Assembly: GCF_001598035.1 (NCBI RefSeq) | Contig: NZ_CP014835.1 | Coordinates: forward strand, 372,001-436,000 | From: Streptococcus halotolerans | GTDB lineage: Bacteria > Bacillota > Bacilli > Lactobacillales > Streptococcaceae | DNA length: 64,000 bases | Direction: 5' to 3' | Part shown: positions 24,296-34,610 of the stretch, in pieces | Layout of the letters: every line of letters begins with the position of its first letter | Position numbering within the stretch: the first letter of the stretch is position 1 | Notes under the pieces: generated by a model | Told to the model about the DNA's origin: nothing | Databases searched by the model: none | The model's input: only the letters and a program-made list of their open reading frames with translations | Made by a program: the position numbers and the translations under genes

Positions 24296-25156
24296 ATGAA
24301 GATTAGTGTTCCAGCTACTTCAGCCAATTTGGGACCGGGGTTTGATTCGGTTGGACTGGCTGTTAGCTGTTATTTAAGCATCGAATTGTTGGAAGAAAGT
24401 CCTGAATGGGTGATCGAACATGATCTAGTAGGAGTTCCTTCTGATGAGAATAATTTATTAATTAAGACAGCCTTAGAAGTAGCGCCTGACATACAGCCTC
24501 ATAGGATCAAAATGATCTCTGATATTCCTCTTGCGAGAGGCCTGGGGTCGTCGTCATCGGTTATTGTGGCAGGAATTGAGTTGGCCAACCAACTAGGGGA
24601 GCTCCATTTATCTGATGATGAGAAATTAAATATTGCGACAAAAATGGAAGGGCATCCTGATAATGTGGCACCTGCCATTTTTGGAAACTTAGTAGTGGCT
24701 TCTTTCATCTATCAAGACGTGAACAAGATTGTGGCGGATGTCCCAGAAGCGGCTTTGGTGGCTTATGTACCAGCCTATGAGTTAAAAACCAGTGATTCTA
24801 GACAGGCGCTTCCACAAGAATTACCGTTTAAAGAGGCTGTTTTGGCCTCCTCTGTGGCGAATATGGCAATAGCTGGTTTGTTGACTGGTGATTTGAAAAC
24901 GGCAGGACGTGCTATGAGTCAGGATCGTTTCCATGAACCTTATCGTCAGAAACTAGTTCCAGAATTTGCAGAAATTCGAAAACTAGGGCAAGACTTTGAA
25001 GCTTATGCGACCTATCTTTCAGGGGCTGGGCCGACTGTTATGACTCTACTTCCAAAAGATAAAAAAGCGGCTTTTATCTTAGCTTTAGAAAACCAGTTAC
25101 CAGCTAAAGTGCTTGATTTAGAGGTGGATCGTAAAGGGGTATTTGTTGAACTTTAA
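24296..25156 (+). CDS. thrB: homoserine kinase
   Basis: The 286-residue GHMP-family kinase phosphorylates homoserine in threonine synthesis. It begins [18 protein letters not shown], has the ATP-binding motif [16 protein letters not shown] (about residues 80-95) and the C-terminal GHMP motif [20 protein letters not shown] lies before its start inside the end of hom, so the two are translated together. No thrC follows. Confidence 0.95.
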   Translation: MKISVPATSANLGPGFDSVGLAVSCYLSIELLEESPEWVIEHDLVGVPSDENNLLIKTALEVAPDIQPHRIKMISDIPLARGLGSSSSVIVAGIELANQLGELHLSDDEKLNIATKMEGHPDNVAPAIFGNLVVASFIYQDVNKIVADVPEAALVAYVPAYELKTSDSRQALPQELPFKEAVLASSVANMAIAGLLTGDLKTAGRAMSQDRFHEPYRQKLVPEFAEIRKLGQDFEAYATYLSGAGPTVMTLLPKDKKAAFILALENQLPAKVLDLEVDRKGVFVEL

Positions 25157-25770
25157 AGCAAATGTGCTGAAGAGTTAAACTTAACTTTTTGTCAATGTTT
25201 TGTGAAAACTGTGACCTCTGTCCTGAAATCTTTAGATAAATCCTCAAGACACTAGTTTTCTTATCGTATTTTTTAGATGATTATTACCATGAATGCTCAA
25301 AGTGTTTTTACTTGCTTGATTTTTGGTATCTATTCTAATAAGAGAAACTAACTTTTTTAGATCTGGAGTTCCCCATCGTTAAAGAGCAGAAACAGCTCCA
25401 GCTTACGATGTTATGCCTTGATTGCTATCTTTTTTAAAGAAACTTTTTCAAGTTAGCCTTAGGTTTCGACTGTTCAGATTCCAAGTCTAGCTGATGGGAT
25501 ACTTAGTTTCCTGAGATTTTTGTTTTTGAGTTATGAAACGATCGCTTTGAGAAAGCTATAAAATCAATGCCTTCTACCTAAATAAGATTAGTTTGCGACA
25601 TTAACTCGACGATGTGCTTGTTGATGACTGTCAGCATGTTTAGGGAAAGGTGTTTTTGGAGAAGGTTAGCCATTTGTTTTTATCTGAATCACTGCCCTAG
25701 TCTCTATCTTGGGACAAGGGTGATCACAAAAAAAGTTAAAAACGGAAATTTAATAAAAATATTAGCTTTG
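25157..25770. other. 614-bp intergenic stretch
   Basis: No convincing gene on either strand. A weak hairpin with a T run (about 25174-25193) may end thrB transcription. A 64-residue frame at 25612-25806 lacks a ribosome site and overlaps the folC promoter, so it is rejected. The stretch may be a fully decayed gene. Confidence 0.45.
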
Positions 25771-25803
25771 AGTTGGTCAAAAGACCAGCTCTTTTGTTAT
25801 ACT
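25771..25803 (+). promoter_or_regulatory. hairpin and extended -10 promoter of folC
   Basis: AGTTGGTC (25771-25778) pairs with GACCAGCT (25783-25790), followed by CTTTTGTT, a small terminator. Overlapping it is a promoter: TTGGTC (25773-25778), 19 bases, and an extended -10 TGTTATACT whose TATACT is 25798-25803. Transcription should start at or next to the A of the folC ATG (25810). Confidence 0.6.
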
Positions 25804-25809
25804 TAGGTT

Positions 25810-27078
25810 ATGATACATCAGATTGAAACAATGACTTACGAAGAGGGTCTTGCTTGGATTCATGACCAATTAAAATTTGGTATTAAGCCTGGGATTGAAC
25901 GTATGAAGTGGCTGCTCAATGAATTGGGCAACCCACAAGAAAAAGTGAAAGGCATTCATGTGGTTGGGACCAATGGTAAAGGGTCAACCGTTAATTATTT
26001 ACAAACAATGTTCACAGAGGCAGGCTATGAAGTAGGAACCTTTACGTCACCTTATATCATGGACTTTAGAGAACGGATTGCCTTAAACGGTGAGATGATT
26101 TCTAAAGAAGATTTATTACATCTGCTTTCTATGGTTAAACCTTTAGCAGAACGATTACCATCGGAGACAGGCTATGAGCCAGCCACTGAGTTTGAAATCA
26201 TCACAGCCATGATGTTTCTCTATTTCGGGCAGGTTCATCCAGTCGATATCGCAATCATTGAAGCTGGGCTTGGTGGTCTTTACGACTCTACGAATATCTT
26301 TAAACCTCTAGCAGTTATATGTACCTCAATTGGACTAGACCACCAAACTATCTTAGGTCAAACCTACGAAGAGATTGCTACGCAAAAAGTGGGGGTTTTA
26401 AAAGATAACGTTCCTTTCGTTTTTGCTGAAAATCGGATTGGCGTGAAGTCGGTATTTTACAAGAAAGCCAATGAGATGGGCAGTCAGACGTTTGAGATGG
26501 GGCATGATTTTGAGGTTTCTGGACATAGCAGAGCTTTTGATTTTATAGGACAAGGCTTTAAGTTAGAGAAATTAACCTTGAAAATGCGTGGACAGCATCA
26601 GGTCACTAATGCTAGTTTGGCCCTTATGACAGCCCTCTTGTTGCAAGAAAAATACCCTCAACTGACTGAAGGTGTTCTTCGCAATGCACTCGCCAAAGCT
26701 TCTTGGCTAGGTCGAATAGAATTCCTAGAAGACAATCTAATGATTGATGGCGCCCATAATAATGAAAGCATAGCGGTACTGGTAGCATTATTGAAAAAAG
26801 AGTTTGCTGAAAAGAACATTCATATCCTTTTTTCAGCTATTGATACCAAGCCTATTCAAGGGATGATAGAGCAGTTAGCCACTGTTGGCGAATTAACCCT
26901 TACGACTTTTAATTATCCCAATGCCGTCCCATTAGAACACTATCCTAGTGCTTATCCTAAGGTGGCGAATTTTAAAGAATGGCTAAATACTTACAAGTCA
27001 TCAGAAGAAGACCTCTATGTTATCACAGGATCACTTTATTTCATCTCACAAGTGAGACAATTTTTATTAGAAAAATAA
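25810..27078 (+). CDS. folC: folylpolyglutamate / dihydrofolate synthase
   Basis: The 422-residue ligase adds glutamate to dihydropteroate and folates. It has the Mur-ligase P-loop GTNGKGST (about residues 53-60), TFTSPYIMDFRERI, EAGLGGLYDSTN and the C-terminal MIDGAHNNES. Length is normal. No ribosome site precedes the ATG; the -10 box ends 6 bases upstream, so the mRNA is probably leaderless. It opens the folate cluster, with folE following after 21 bases. Confidence 0.94.
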   Translation: MIHQIETMTYEEGLAWIHDQLKFGIKPGIERMKWLLNELGNPQEKVKGIHVVGTNGKGSTVNYLQTMFTEAGYEVGTFTSPYIMDFRERIALNGEMISKEDLLHLLSMVKPLAERLPSETGYEPATEFEIITAMMFLYFGQVHPVDIAIIEAGLGGLYDSTNIFKPLAVICTSIGLDHQTILGQTYEEIATQKVGVLKDNVPFVFAENRIGVKSVFYKKANEMGSQTFEMGHDFEVSGHSRAFDFIGQGFKLEKLTLKMRGQHQVTNASLALMTALLLQEKYPQLTEGVLRNALAKASWLGRIEFLEDNLMIDGAHNNESIAVLVALLKKEFAEKNIHILFSAIDTKPIQGMIEQLATVGELTLTTFNYPNAVPLEHYPSAYPKVANFKEWLNTYKSSEEDLYVITGSLYFISQVRQFLLEK

Positions 27079-27099
27079 ATTAGAAATTTAGGAAAAATC

Positions 27100-27657
27100 A
27101 TGAATCAAAAAAAAGCAGAAGCAGCTGTTTATCAACTTTTAGAAGCTATTGGTGAAAATCCTAATCGTGAAGGACTCTTAGATACGCCAAAACGTGTGGC
27201 TAAAATGTACGCTGAAATGTTTTCAGGTTTGAAGGAAGATCCTAAAGATCAATTCACAGCCGTCTTTTCAGAAGGACATGAAGAGATGATTTTGGTCAAG
27301 GATATCCCCTTTTACTCCATGTGCGAGCATCATTTAGTTCCCTTCTATGGTGTGGCTCATGTAGCCTACTTGCCTAGTGATGGACGAGTGACAGGATTGA
27401 GCAAATTAGCTCGCGCTGTTGAAGTCGCTGCGCGTCGTCCGCAATTGCAAGAACGCCTAACGGCTCAAGTGGCAAATGCTTTGGAAGAAGCCATGAATCC
27501 TAGAGGTGTGTTTGTCATGGTCGAAGCAGAGCATATGTGTATGACCATGCGAGGCATTAAAAAACCTGGTAGTAAAACTGTTACAACTGTGGCTCGAGGC
27601 CTTTATCAAGAAGATGGAGCAGCCCGACGCGAAGTGATGGCAATGATTAAGGAGTAA
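27100..27657 (+). CDS. folE: GTP cyclohydrolase I
   Basis: The 185-residue enzyme makes 7,8-dihydroneopterin triphosphate from GTP, the first step of folate synthesis. Zinc and active-site residues are visible in [20 protein letters not shown] and in [17 protein letters not shown]. The C-terminus reads REVMAMIKE. Its stop codon overlaps an ATG of folP, giving coupled translation. The ribosome site is weak (TTTAGGAAAA). Confidence 0.96.
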   Translation: MNQKKAEAAVYQLLEAIGENPNREGLLDTPKRVAKMYAEMFSGLKEDPKDQFTAVFSEGHEEMILVKDIPFYSMCEHHLVPFYGVAHVAYLPSDGRVTGLSKLARAVEVAARRPQLQERLTAQVANALEEAMNPRGVFVMVEAEHMCMTMRGIKKPGSKTVTTVARGLYQEDGAARREVMAMIKE

Positions 27658-27659
27658 TG

Positions 27660-28463
27660 ATGGTTAAAATTGGTAAATATGAACTTGCTGGTAAGGCACT
27701 TATCATGGGAATTCTCAATGTGACACCAGATTCTTTTTCGGATGGTGGTAAGTATGACAGTATTGACAAGGCACTCCAGCAAGCTGAAGAAATGATTAAA
27801 GCTGGCGTCCATGTGATTGATGTCGGTGGTGAATCCACTCGTCCAGGAGCATCATTTGTAACGGCAGAAGACGAAATCAATCGTGTTGTGCCTATTATAA
27901 AAGCCATTAAAGAAAAATTTGATGTCCTAATTAGTATCGATACTTACAAAACACAGACAGCCAGAGCTGCTCTTGAAGCAGGGGCTGATATTCTAAATGA
28001 TGTTTGGTCTGGGCTTTATGACGGTCAGATGATGGCGTTAGCAGCTGAATGGCAAGTGCCTTATATGCTCATGCACAATCAGGAAGAAGAAGGGTATGAG
28101 AATATTACGCAAGAGGTGATAGATTTCCTGAAAGAACGCGCACAAGCGGCACTAGATGCTGGAATTGCTAAAGATAACATTTGGATTGATCCAGGTTATG
28201 GCTTTGCAAAGTCAGCTCAGGATAATATTGATTTGCTTAAAGGTTTAGACCAAATTACAGCTCTAGATTACCCTGTCTTGTTTGGCATTTCCAGAAAGCG
28301 CACAGTGGTTTCTCTACTAGATGGGGAAACGGATATGGATGAAAGAGATCAAGCGACAGCTGCTTTGTCAGCCTATGCCATTATGAAAGGGGCAAAAATC
28401 GTACGTGTCCATAATGTGGCTGCCAATCGTGCTATTGTCAAAGTCATTAACCAACTGATATAG
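27660..28463 (+). CDS. folP: dihydropteroate synthase
   Basis: The 267-residue TIM-barrel enzyme joins pterin pyrophosphate to p-aminobenzoate and is the sulfonamide target. Motifs are MGILNVTPDSFSDGG, GGESTRPGA, ISIDTYK and WIDPGYGFAKS. Of two overlapping ATG codons (27657, 27660), the second is better placed after GGAG at 27651-27654. The gene sits between folE and folB in the usual streptococcal order. Confidence 0.96.
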   Translation: MVKIGKYELAGKALIMGILNVTPDSFSDGGKYDSIDKALQQAEEMIKAGVHVIDVGGESTRPGASFVTAEDEINRVVPIIKAIKEKFDVLISIDTYKTQTARAALEAGADILNDVWSGLYDGQMMALAAEWQVPYMLMHNQEEEGYENITQEVIDFLKERAQAALDAGIAKDNIWIDPGYGFAKSAQDNIDLLKGLDQITALDYPVLFGISRKRTVVSLLDGETDMDERDQATAALSAYAIMKGAKIVRVHNVAANRAIVKVINQLI

Positions 28464-28472
28464 GAGACTGAA

Positions 28473-28832
28473 ATGGACAAGATTATTATAAAAAATAGTC
28501 GTTTTTATGGGTATCATGGTGCCTTGTCCGAAGAAAATACACTAGGACAAATTTTTGTGGTCAATGCTACCTTGTCACTTGATTTGCGTCAAGCCTCTTT
28601 ATCTGATGACTTAGAGGATACGGTGCATTATGGGATGGTTTTTGACTGTATCAAGCATCAAGTTGAAAACCAACGTTATCAGCTTATCGAGCGTTTGGCG
28701 GGCGCCATTTGCCAAGATATTTTTGATCAGTTTATGCCTGTTCAGGCGATTACTCTTGAAATTACTAAAGAAAATCCACCTATTAATGGACATTACGATG
28801 CTGTCGGTATCAGATTGGAGCGTCACAGATGA
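28473..28832 (+). CDS. folB: dihydroneopterin aldolase
   Basis: The 119-residue protein splits dihydroneopterin to 6-hydroxymethyl-dihydropterin and glycolaldehyde. It shows the fold markers FYGYHGALSEENTLGQ, the DTVHYGMVFD segment, the active-site glutamate region LIERLAGAI and the lysine in TKENPP. It follows folP by 9 bases with AGGAG and overlaps folK by ATGA. Confidence 0.95.
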   Translation: MDKIIIKNSRFYGYHGALSEENTLGQIFVVNATLSLDLRQASLSDDLEDTVHYGMVFDCIKHQVENQRYQLIERLAGAICQDIFDQFMPVQAITLEITKENPPINGHYDAVGIRLERHR

Positions 28833-29308
28833 CAGTTGTTTTTTTGAGCTTAGGTTCTAATATGGGGGATAAATTGGCCTACCTCAACCAAGCGATTCAA
28901 GCCTTATCAGAAATTCCTCAAACGCAATTGGTAAACGTTTCGTCTTTCTATCAAACAGTGGCCTGGGGTAAGACCGATCAAGATGATTTTGTGAATGCAG
29001 CGGTTGAGCTAGAAACCAACTTAGAAGCTCTTGAGGTTCTTCGAGAATGCCAACAGATTGAGAAGGATTTGGATAGAGTTCGTCACGAACATTGGGGACC
29101 GCGCACCATTGATATTGATATTTTGTTATATGGGAAAGAAACATTTAATATGCCAGATCTAAAAGTGCCTCATCCTTACATGACTGAGCGTGCTTTTGTT
29201 CTGGTTCCTTTGGCTGAATTAACTGAGAATGTGATGATTCCCAATACAGGGCAAACGGTTCTGGAAGCCCTATCTCGATTAAGTCATGAAGACGTTGTGA
29301 AAATTTAA
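28829..29308 (+). CDS. folK: 2-amino-4-hydroxy-6-hydroxymethyldihydropteridine pyrophosphokinase
   Basis: The 159-residue kinase transfers pyrophosphate from ATP to hydroxymethyl-dihydropterin, making the substrate of FolP. Family blocks are [30 protein letters not shown] and the catalytic [18 protein letters not shown], with [20 protein letters not shown]. It overlaps folB by 4 bases and is the last folate gene; murB then has its own promoter. Confidence 0.96.
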   Translation: MTVVFLSLGSNMGDKLAYLNQAIQALSEIPQTQLVNVSSFYQTVAWGKTDQDDFVNAAVELETNLEALEVLRECQQIEKDLDRVRHEHWGPRTIDIDILLYGKETFNMPDLKVPHPYMTERAFVLVPLAELTENVMIPNTGQTVLEALSRLSHEDVVKI

Positions 29309-29387
29309 AAATTTACTGTCACACCAGTTAATTTTTGGTATAATGAAGCTTGGCTATGCCAATTTTTGTATGTATGAGGGAAATGTG

Positions 29388-30287
29388 ATGCTGAAAGAAA
29401 TGGAAGAGGCTTTGTCTGGCATTGATATTCGTGTCGATGAGCCTTTGAAAAATTATACTTATACTAAGGTTGGAGGGCCGGCAGACTATCTTGCCTTCCC
29501 TCGTAATCGTTTTGAGCTGATCCGTTTGGTCAACTTTGCAAACAAGCATGATATCCCTTGGTTGGTTCTTGGAAATGCTAGTAATCTGATTGTTCGTGAT
29601 GGCGGTATTCGTGGTATGGTTATCATGTTTGACCGTTTGAAAACGACAACGATTGATGGCTATGTGATGGAAGTCGAAGCTGGCGCTAATCTCAAGGAAA
29701 CGACTAAAGTAGCACGTGATCATAGTTTGACAGGTTTCGAGTTTGCGGCCGGTATTCCTGGGAGCGTCGGCGGTGCTGTCTTTATGAATGCAGGTGCCTA
29801 TTGGGGTGAAATCGCCCATGTCCTTGTTTCAGCTCAAGTCTTAACACGTGACGGTGTCGTCAAAACACTTGACGCCAAAGACTTAACCTTCGGTTATCGC
29901 CAATCTGCATTACAAACCTCAGGTGATATTGTCATTTCGGCTAAATTTGCTTTGAAACCAGGTGATTATACTGCAATCACCCAAGAGATGAATCGTCTCA
30001 ATCACCTACGTGAGTTGAAGCAACCTCTGGAATACCCATCTTGTGGTTCTGTTTTTAAACGTCCACCGGGACATTTTGCAGGTCAATTGATTACCGAAGC
30101 TAACCTTAAAGGACACCGTATTGGAGGCGTTGAAGTTTCTGAAAAACATGCTGGCTTCATGATCAATGTCGATAATGGAACCGCCAAAGATTATGAGGAT
30201 TTGATTGCCTATGTTATTGAAACGGTTGCCAAGACATCTGGCATTACGCTAGAACGTGAAGTTCGCATCATTGGAGAATCTCTTTAA
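29388..30287 (+). CDS. murB: UDP-N-acetylenolpyruvoylglucosamine reductase
   Basis: The 299-residue FAD enzyme completes UDP-N-acetylmuramate for peptidoglycan. Landmarks are [49 protein letters not shown] and the proton-donor segment [15 protein letters not shown] at 29388 follows GAGGGAAA; an earlier ATG at 29343 lies on the -10 box. An extended -10 promoter (TGGTATAAT, 29336-29344) precedes it, so it is at least partly independent of the folate operon. Confidence 0.96.
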   Translation: MLKEMEEALSGIDIRVDEPLKNYTYTKVGGPADYLAFPRNRFELIRLVNFANKHDIPWLVLGNASNLIVRDGGIRGMVIMFDRLKTTTIDGYVMEVEAGANLKETTKVARDHSLTGFEFAAGIPGSVGGAVFMNAGAYWGEIAHVLVSAQVLTRDGVVKTLDAKDLTFGYRQSALQTSGDIVISAKFALKPGDYTAITQEMNRLNHLRELKQPLEYPSCGSVFKRPPGHFAGQLITEANLKGHRIGGVEVSEKHAGFMINVDNGTAKDYEDLIAYVIETVAKTSGITLEREVRIIGESL

Positions 30288-30502
30288 TAAAAAATGTCAG
30301 CTCAGAAAGTCATCTTTCTGGGCTGATTAGCAGTTTAGACTCTTTAACTGGCTGAAGACCAGACGGTGAACGTCGTTTGATGCCTTTAAGGGTCATTGTG
30401 ACCATATTACCAAGTTTAGTTTTTCAGTTGAGAATCTTTGAACAAACTAACTGAGCCAAAGCTAAGCAAATGACACAAGCAAACATTTGCTAGAAAATCT
30501 AT

Positions 30503-30526
30503 GGAGGATTTATGACCATTGACTAA
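30503..30526 (+). promoter_or_regulatory. potA initiation region with overlapping mini-ORF
   Basis: GGAGG (30503-30507) is followed by ATG at 30512, opening a four-codon ORF (M-T-I-D, stop TAA 30524-30526) that overlaps the TTG start of potA at 30519 in another frame. The ribosome site is 4 bases from the ATG and 11 from the TTG, so both may compete. Confidence 0.55.
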
Positions 30527-31673
30527 TCCAATTATTGCCTTCAAAAATGTAACAAAGACATTTGAGGACAGTGGGACAACTGTTTTAAAAGATATTAACT
30601 TCGAATTGGAAGAAGGAAAATTTTACACGCTTCTCGGAGCATCTGGTTCTGGGAAATCAACGATCCTCAATATTATTGCAGGACTTTTAGAAGCCACATC
30701 TGGCGATGTGTTATTAGATGGAAAGCGTATTAATGATGTTCCCATCAACAAACGCGATGTCCACACAGTATTCCAATCGTACGCTCTTTTTCCGCACATG
30801 ACTGTTTATGAGAATGTGGCTTTCGCTTTAAAATTAAAGAAAGTAGCTAAAAAAGAGATTGATCAACGTGTTAAAGAAGCCCTTAAGATGGTGCAACTCG
30901 AAGGCTATGAAAAACGTTCGATTCAAAAACTATCGGGCGGGCAACGCCAACGCGTCGCTATTGCGCGAGCGATTATCAATCAACCCAGAGTGGTTCTTTT
31001 GGACGAACCGTTATCAGCGCTTGATTTAAAACTTCGTACAGAAATGCAATATGAACTTCGTGAATTGCAACAACGTCTTGGTATTACCTTTGTTTTTGTT
31101 ACTCACGACCAGGAAGAAGCTCTAGCCATGAGTGACTGGATTTTTGTAATGAATGAGGGGGAGATCGTTCAGTCTGGAACGCCAGTCGATATCTATGATG
31201 AACCCATCAATCATTTTGTGGCGACCTTCATCGGTGAATCTAATATTCTTCCAGCGACGATGATTGAAGACTATTTGGTTGAATTCAATGGAAAGCGTTT
31301 TGAAGCGGTTGATGGGGGTATGCGCCCTAATGAACCGGTAGAAGTGGTTATTCGTCCCGAGGATTTACAAATTACCCTACCTGATGAAGGAAAACTTCAA
31401 GTAAAAGTAGATACGCAGCTTTTCCGAGGTGTTCACTACGAAATCATCGCTTACGATGAACTTGGTAATGAATGGATGATTCATTCGACTCGTAAAGCCA
31501 TTGAAGGTGAGATTATTGGACTGGATTTCACGCCAGAAGATATTCATATTATGCGTCTTCATGAGACAGAAGAAGAATTTGATGCGCGTCTTGAAGAATA
31601 TGTTGAAACAGAAGAAGTTGAAGATGGTTTAATCAATTTTATCGAGGAGGAGCGTCATGAAGAAAACGGCTAG
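30519..31673 (+). CDS. potA: spermidine/putrescine ABC transporter, ATPase
   Basis: The 384-residue ATPase energises polyamine uptake. It has Walker [11 protein letters not shown]-loop [10 protein letters not shown], signature [14 protein letters not shown], Walker [13 protein letters not shown] and VTHDQEEA, followed by a TOBE-type regulatory domain. The only start matching the family N-terminus ([17 protein letters not shown]) is TTG at 30519; an ATG seven bases upstream is in another frame. It overlaps potB by 17 bases. The 230 bp between murB and potA holds a hairpin (CAGCTCAGAAAG/CTTTCTGGGCTG, about 30298-30325) without a T run. Confidence 0.94.
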   Translation: MTNPIIAFKNVTKTFEDSGTTVLKDINFELEEGKFYTLLGASGSGKSTILNIIAGLLEATSGDVLLDGKRINDVPINKRDVHTVFQSYALFPHMTVYENVAFALKLKKVAKKEIDQRVKEALKMVQLEGYEKRSIQKLSGGQRQRVAIARAIINQPRVVLLDEPLSALDLKLRTEMQYELRELQQRLGITFVFVTHDQEEALAMSDWIFVMNEGEIVQSGTPVDIYDEPINHFVATFIGESNILPATMIEDYLVEFNGKRFEAVDGGMRPNEPVEVVIRPEDLQITLPDEGKLQVKVDTQLFRGVHYEIIAYDELGNEWMIHSTRKAIEGEIIGLDFTPEDIHIMRLHETEEEFDARLEEYVETEEVEDGLINFIEEERHEENG

Positions 31674-32451
31674 CTTTTTCTCAATTCCCTATTTTTTATG
31701 GGTCTTTCTCTTTGTTTTAGCACCAGTTGCCATGATTATCTGGAAATCCTTCTTTGATATATCAGGTCAGGCTACTTTGGGAAATTACCAAACTTTCTTT
31801 GGGTCATGGACATACTTAAAGATGAGTTTAAACTCTATTCTCTATGCTGGTTTGATTACCTTAGTAACCCTCTTAATTGCTTATCCGACAGCCTTTATTT
31901 TAACCAGTCTCAAGCACAAACAGCTTTGGTTGATGTTGGTTATTTTACCAACTTGGGTCAATCTGCTCTTGAAGGCTTACGCATTTATGGGGATTTTTGG
32001 TCAACAAGGTGGGGTCAATGCCTTTTTAAGCTTCATGGGCTTGGGTCCCCAGCAGATCCTCTTTACTGATTTTTCATTTGTATTTGTAGCCGCTTACATC
32101 GAGATACCATTTATGATTTTACCGATATTCAATGCTTTGGATGATATTGATCGTAACCTTATTGATGCTAGTCGTGACTTAGGAGCCAGCGGTCTTCAAA
32201 CCTTTACCAAGATTATTTTCCCCTTATCCTTGAATGGCGTTAGATCAGGTGTCCAGTCTGTTTTTATTCCGAGTTTGAGTCTTTTTATGTTGACGAGGCT
32301 TATCGGAGGTAACCGTGTTATTACTCTGGGTACCGCCATTGAACAACATTTTCTCACTACTCAAAACTGGGGGATGGGATCAACCATCGGTGTGGTCCTA
32401 ATTGCTGCGATGTTAATGATTATGTGGGCGACAAAGGAGAGAAAATCATGA
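31657..32451 (+). CDS. potB: spermidine/putrescine ABC transporter, permease
   Basis: The 264-residue membrane protein has six predicted helices and the permease-ATPase contact motif around [22 protein letters not shown]. It pairs with PotC to form the channel. It begins within the end of potA after GAGGAG, and its stop overlaps the potC start. Confidence 0.94.
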   Translation: MKKTASFFSIPYFLWVFLFVLAPVAMIIWKSFFDISGQATLGNYQTFFGSWTYLKMSLNSILYAGLITLVTLLIAYPTAFILTSLKHKQLWLMLVILPTWVNLLLKAYAFMGIFGQQGGVNAFLSFMGLGPQQILFTDFSFVFVAAYIEIPFMILPIFNALDDIDRNLIDASRDLGASGLQTFTKIIFPLSLNGVRSGVQSVFIPSLSLFMLTRLIGGNRVITLGTAIEQHFLTTQNWGMGSTIGVVLIAAMLMIMWATKERKS

Positions 32452-33224
32452 AAAAATTAGCTAATATCTATTTGATTTTTGTTTTTGTCCTCCTTTATGC
32501 ACCGATTTTTTATTTGATTTTCTATTCCTTTAATAAAGGCGGGGACATGAATGGCTTTGCAGGCTTTACCATGGAGCATTATCGGAATATGCTTTCAGAT
32601 AGTCGTCTCATGCTGATATTGGCCCAAACCTTCTTTTTAGCTTTTTTAAGTTCTTTGATAGCGACAGCTATTGGAACTTTTGGGGCAATTTTTATTCATG
32701 AAAGTAAAAAACGCTATCAAAATAGCATGCTGTCAACGAATAATATCCTCATGGTGGCACCTGATGTTATGATTGGGGCATCTTTCTTGATTTTATTCAC
32801 AACGATTAAATTTCAATTGGGATTCGCCACTGTTTTACTCAGTCACATTGCCTTTTCGATTCCCATTGTTGTTCTGATGGTTTTGCCCAGACTTAAAGAA
32901 ATGAATCAGGATATGATTCATGCTGCCTATGATTTGGGAGCTAGTCGCTCTCAAATGCTCAAAGAAGTCATGTTGCCTTACTTGACACCAAGTATTATTG
33001 CTGGGTATTTTATGGCATTTACCTACTCTTTAGATGATTTTGCAGTGACTTTCTTTGTAACTGGCAATGGCTTTTCGACCCTTTCTGTTGAGATTTATTC
33101 TCGCGCTCGTCAGGGAATTTCCTTAGACATTAATGCTCTCTCAACCTTAGTCTTTTTCTTTAGTATTCTTTTAGTGATTGGCTATTATTTCATTTCTCAA
33201 GACAAGGAGGTTAAAGATGCGTAA
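32448..33224 (+). CDS. potC: spermidine/putrescine ABC transporter, permease
   Basis: The 258-residue second permease has about six helices and the contact loop AAYDLGASRSQMLKEVMLPYLTP. ATG at 32448 follows AAAGGAGAG and overlaps the potB stop by ATGA; the longer frame from 32424 is rejected. Its end overlaps potD by 8 bases, so the four genes are tightly coupled. Confidence 0.94.
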   Translation: MKKLANIYLIFVFVLLYAPIFYLIFYSFNKGGDMNGFAGFTMEHYRNMLSDSRLMLILAQTFFLAFLSSLIATAIGTFGAIFIHESKKRYQNSMLSTNNILMVAPDVMIGASFLILFTTIKFQLGFATVLLSHIAFSIPIVVLMVLPRLKEMNQDMIHAAYDLGASRSQMLKEVMLPYLTPSIIAGYFMAFTYSLDDFAVTFFVTGNGFSTLSVEIYSRARQGISLDINALSTLVFFFSILLVIGYYFISQDKEVKDA

Positions 33225-34284
33225 ATTAACATCCTTTCTGACAGGTATTGTTGCTATCATTATTCTTTTGTGGGGGACTAGTTTTATCTTGCAAAAGCGA
33301 TCAGGTGATGTCTCAGATAAGTTAGTCATCTATAACTGGGGTGATTATATTGACCCAGATTTGTTGACCAAATTTACCAAAGAGACTGGTATTAAGGTTC
33401 AATACGAAACCTTTGATTCCAACGAAGCCATGTATACCAAAATTAAGCAAGGTGGTACCACTTACGATATTGCCATTCCGAGTGATTATACGATTGATAA
33501 GATGATTAAAGAAAACATGCTTATCAAATTGGACAAATCAAAAATACAAGGGCTTGATCATATTGGTAAAGAATTCTTAGGAAAGAGTTTTGATCCTTCT
33601 AATGATTATTCAATTCCTTACTTTTGGGGAACCGTTGGTATTGTTTACAATAAAAAACAACTCGATACTTACCCTAAGCATTGGAATGACCTTTGGAAGC
33701 CGGAATATAAGGATAGTATCATGATGGTTGACGGCGCTAGAGAAGTGCTTGGAGTTGGGCTAAATAGCTTGGGATATAGCCTTAATTCCAAAAATAGGGC
33801 ACACCTTGATCAAGTAGAGGAGAAGTTGAATCAACTAACCCCTAATATCAAAGCTTTGGTTGGCGATGAGTTGAAAGGGTATATGATTCAGGGGGATGCA
33901 CCGATTGGTGTGACTTTCTCTGGAGAAGCTAGTGAAATGCTTTATGAAAATAAAGATTTGGTTTACGTTGTTCCGACAGAAGGGTCTAATCTATGGTTTG
34001 ATAACATGGTTTTACCTAAAACAGCTAAACACACTAAAGAAGCTTACCAATTCATCAATTTCATGCTAGAACCTCAAAATGCAGCTCAAAATGCAGAATA
34101 TATCGGTTATTCAACCCCTAATAACACAGCAAAGGCTTTACTACCAAAAGAAATCAAGAACGATAAGGCCTTTTATCCAAGTCAAAAAACCATCGACCGC
34201 TTAGAAGTATATGATAATCTTGGACAAAAATGGCTTGGTATCTATAATGATCTGTATCTTCAAATCAAGATGTATCGTAAATAA
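33217..34284 (+). CDS. potD: spermidine/putrescine-binding protein
   Basis: The 355-residue binding protein starts with a hydrophobic segment (FLTGIVAIIILLWGTSFI) without a lipobox, so it is likely anchored by an uncleaved signal sequence. The mature part has LVIYNWGDYIDPDLLTKF, YDIAIPSDYTIDKM, PYFWGTVGIVYNKK and FINFMLEPQNAAQNAEYIGYSTPN, all typical of PotD. ATG at 33217 follows AAGGAGG. It is the last gene of the pot operon. Confidence 0.94.
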   Translation: MRKLTSFLTGIVAIIILLWGTSFILQKRSGDVSDKLVIYNWGDYIDPDLLTKFTKETGIKVQYETFDSNEAMYTKIKQGGTTYDIAIPSDYTIDKMIKENMLIKLDKSKIQGLDHIGKEFLGKSFDPSNDYSIPYFWGTVGIVYNKKQLDTYPKHWNDLWKPEYKDSIMMVDGAREVLGVGLNSLGYSLNSKNRAHLDQVEEKLNQLTPNIKALVGDELKGYMIQGDAPIGVTFSGEASEMLYENKDLVYVVPTEGSNLWFDNMVLPKTAKHTKEAYQFINFMLEPQNAAQNAEYIGYSTPNNTAKALLPKEIKNDKAFYPSQKTIDRLEVYDNLGQKWLGIYNDLYLQIKMYRK

Positions 34285-34530
34285 CAAGCTTATTTAAGGA
34301 GCTAGTTTTCCTTTTAAGCCGTTTGTGTTATTTGCTGACGACGTAAGAAGATTTTAGGTCTTAAGGATTAACCGTTACGATACGAGCGCTATACGTTATA
34401 GGTGGAGACCTGGTGCCCTCTCAAAACGCTCTTCTAGGTGAATGTTATGTCAATTTTGAAGAGTAGTGATGTCACCTATCAACCCATGTCTTACTGATAC
34501 CTCTCTCGTCTCAGTACAATATTGCGACAA
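34285..34530. other. intergenic stretch after potD
   Basis: No gene was recognised. A short hairpin AAGGA...TCCTT occurs just after potD (about 34296-34315) and may slow transcription. Confidence 0.4.
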
Positions 34531-34557
34531 AACTCATCCTCTTGGATGAGTTTTTTT
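34531..34557 (+). terminator. terminator upstream of the GNAT gene
   Basis: AACTCATCC pairs with GGATGAGTT over a short TCTT loop, followed by seven T residues. Confidence 0.85.
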
Positions 34558-34610
34558 AGATATTACCTTTGGATTTGTGATATGATAATAACACAATAGG
34601 GAGGTAGCAG

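Noticed and set aside
25612..25806. 64-residue frame before folC
   Set aside because: No ribosome site, low-complexity composition, and overlap with the folC hairpin and promoter.
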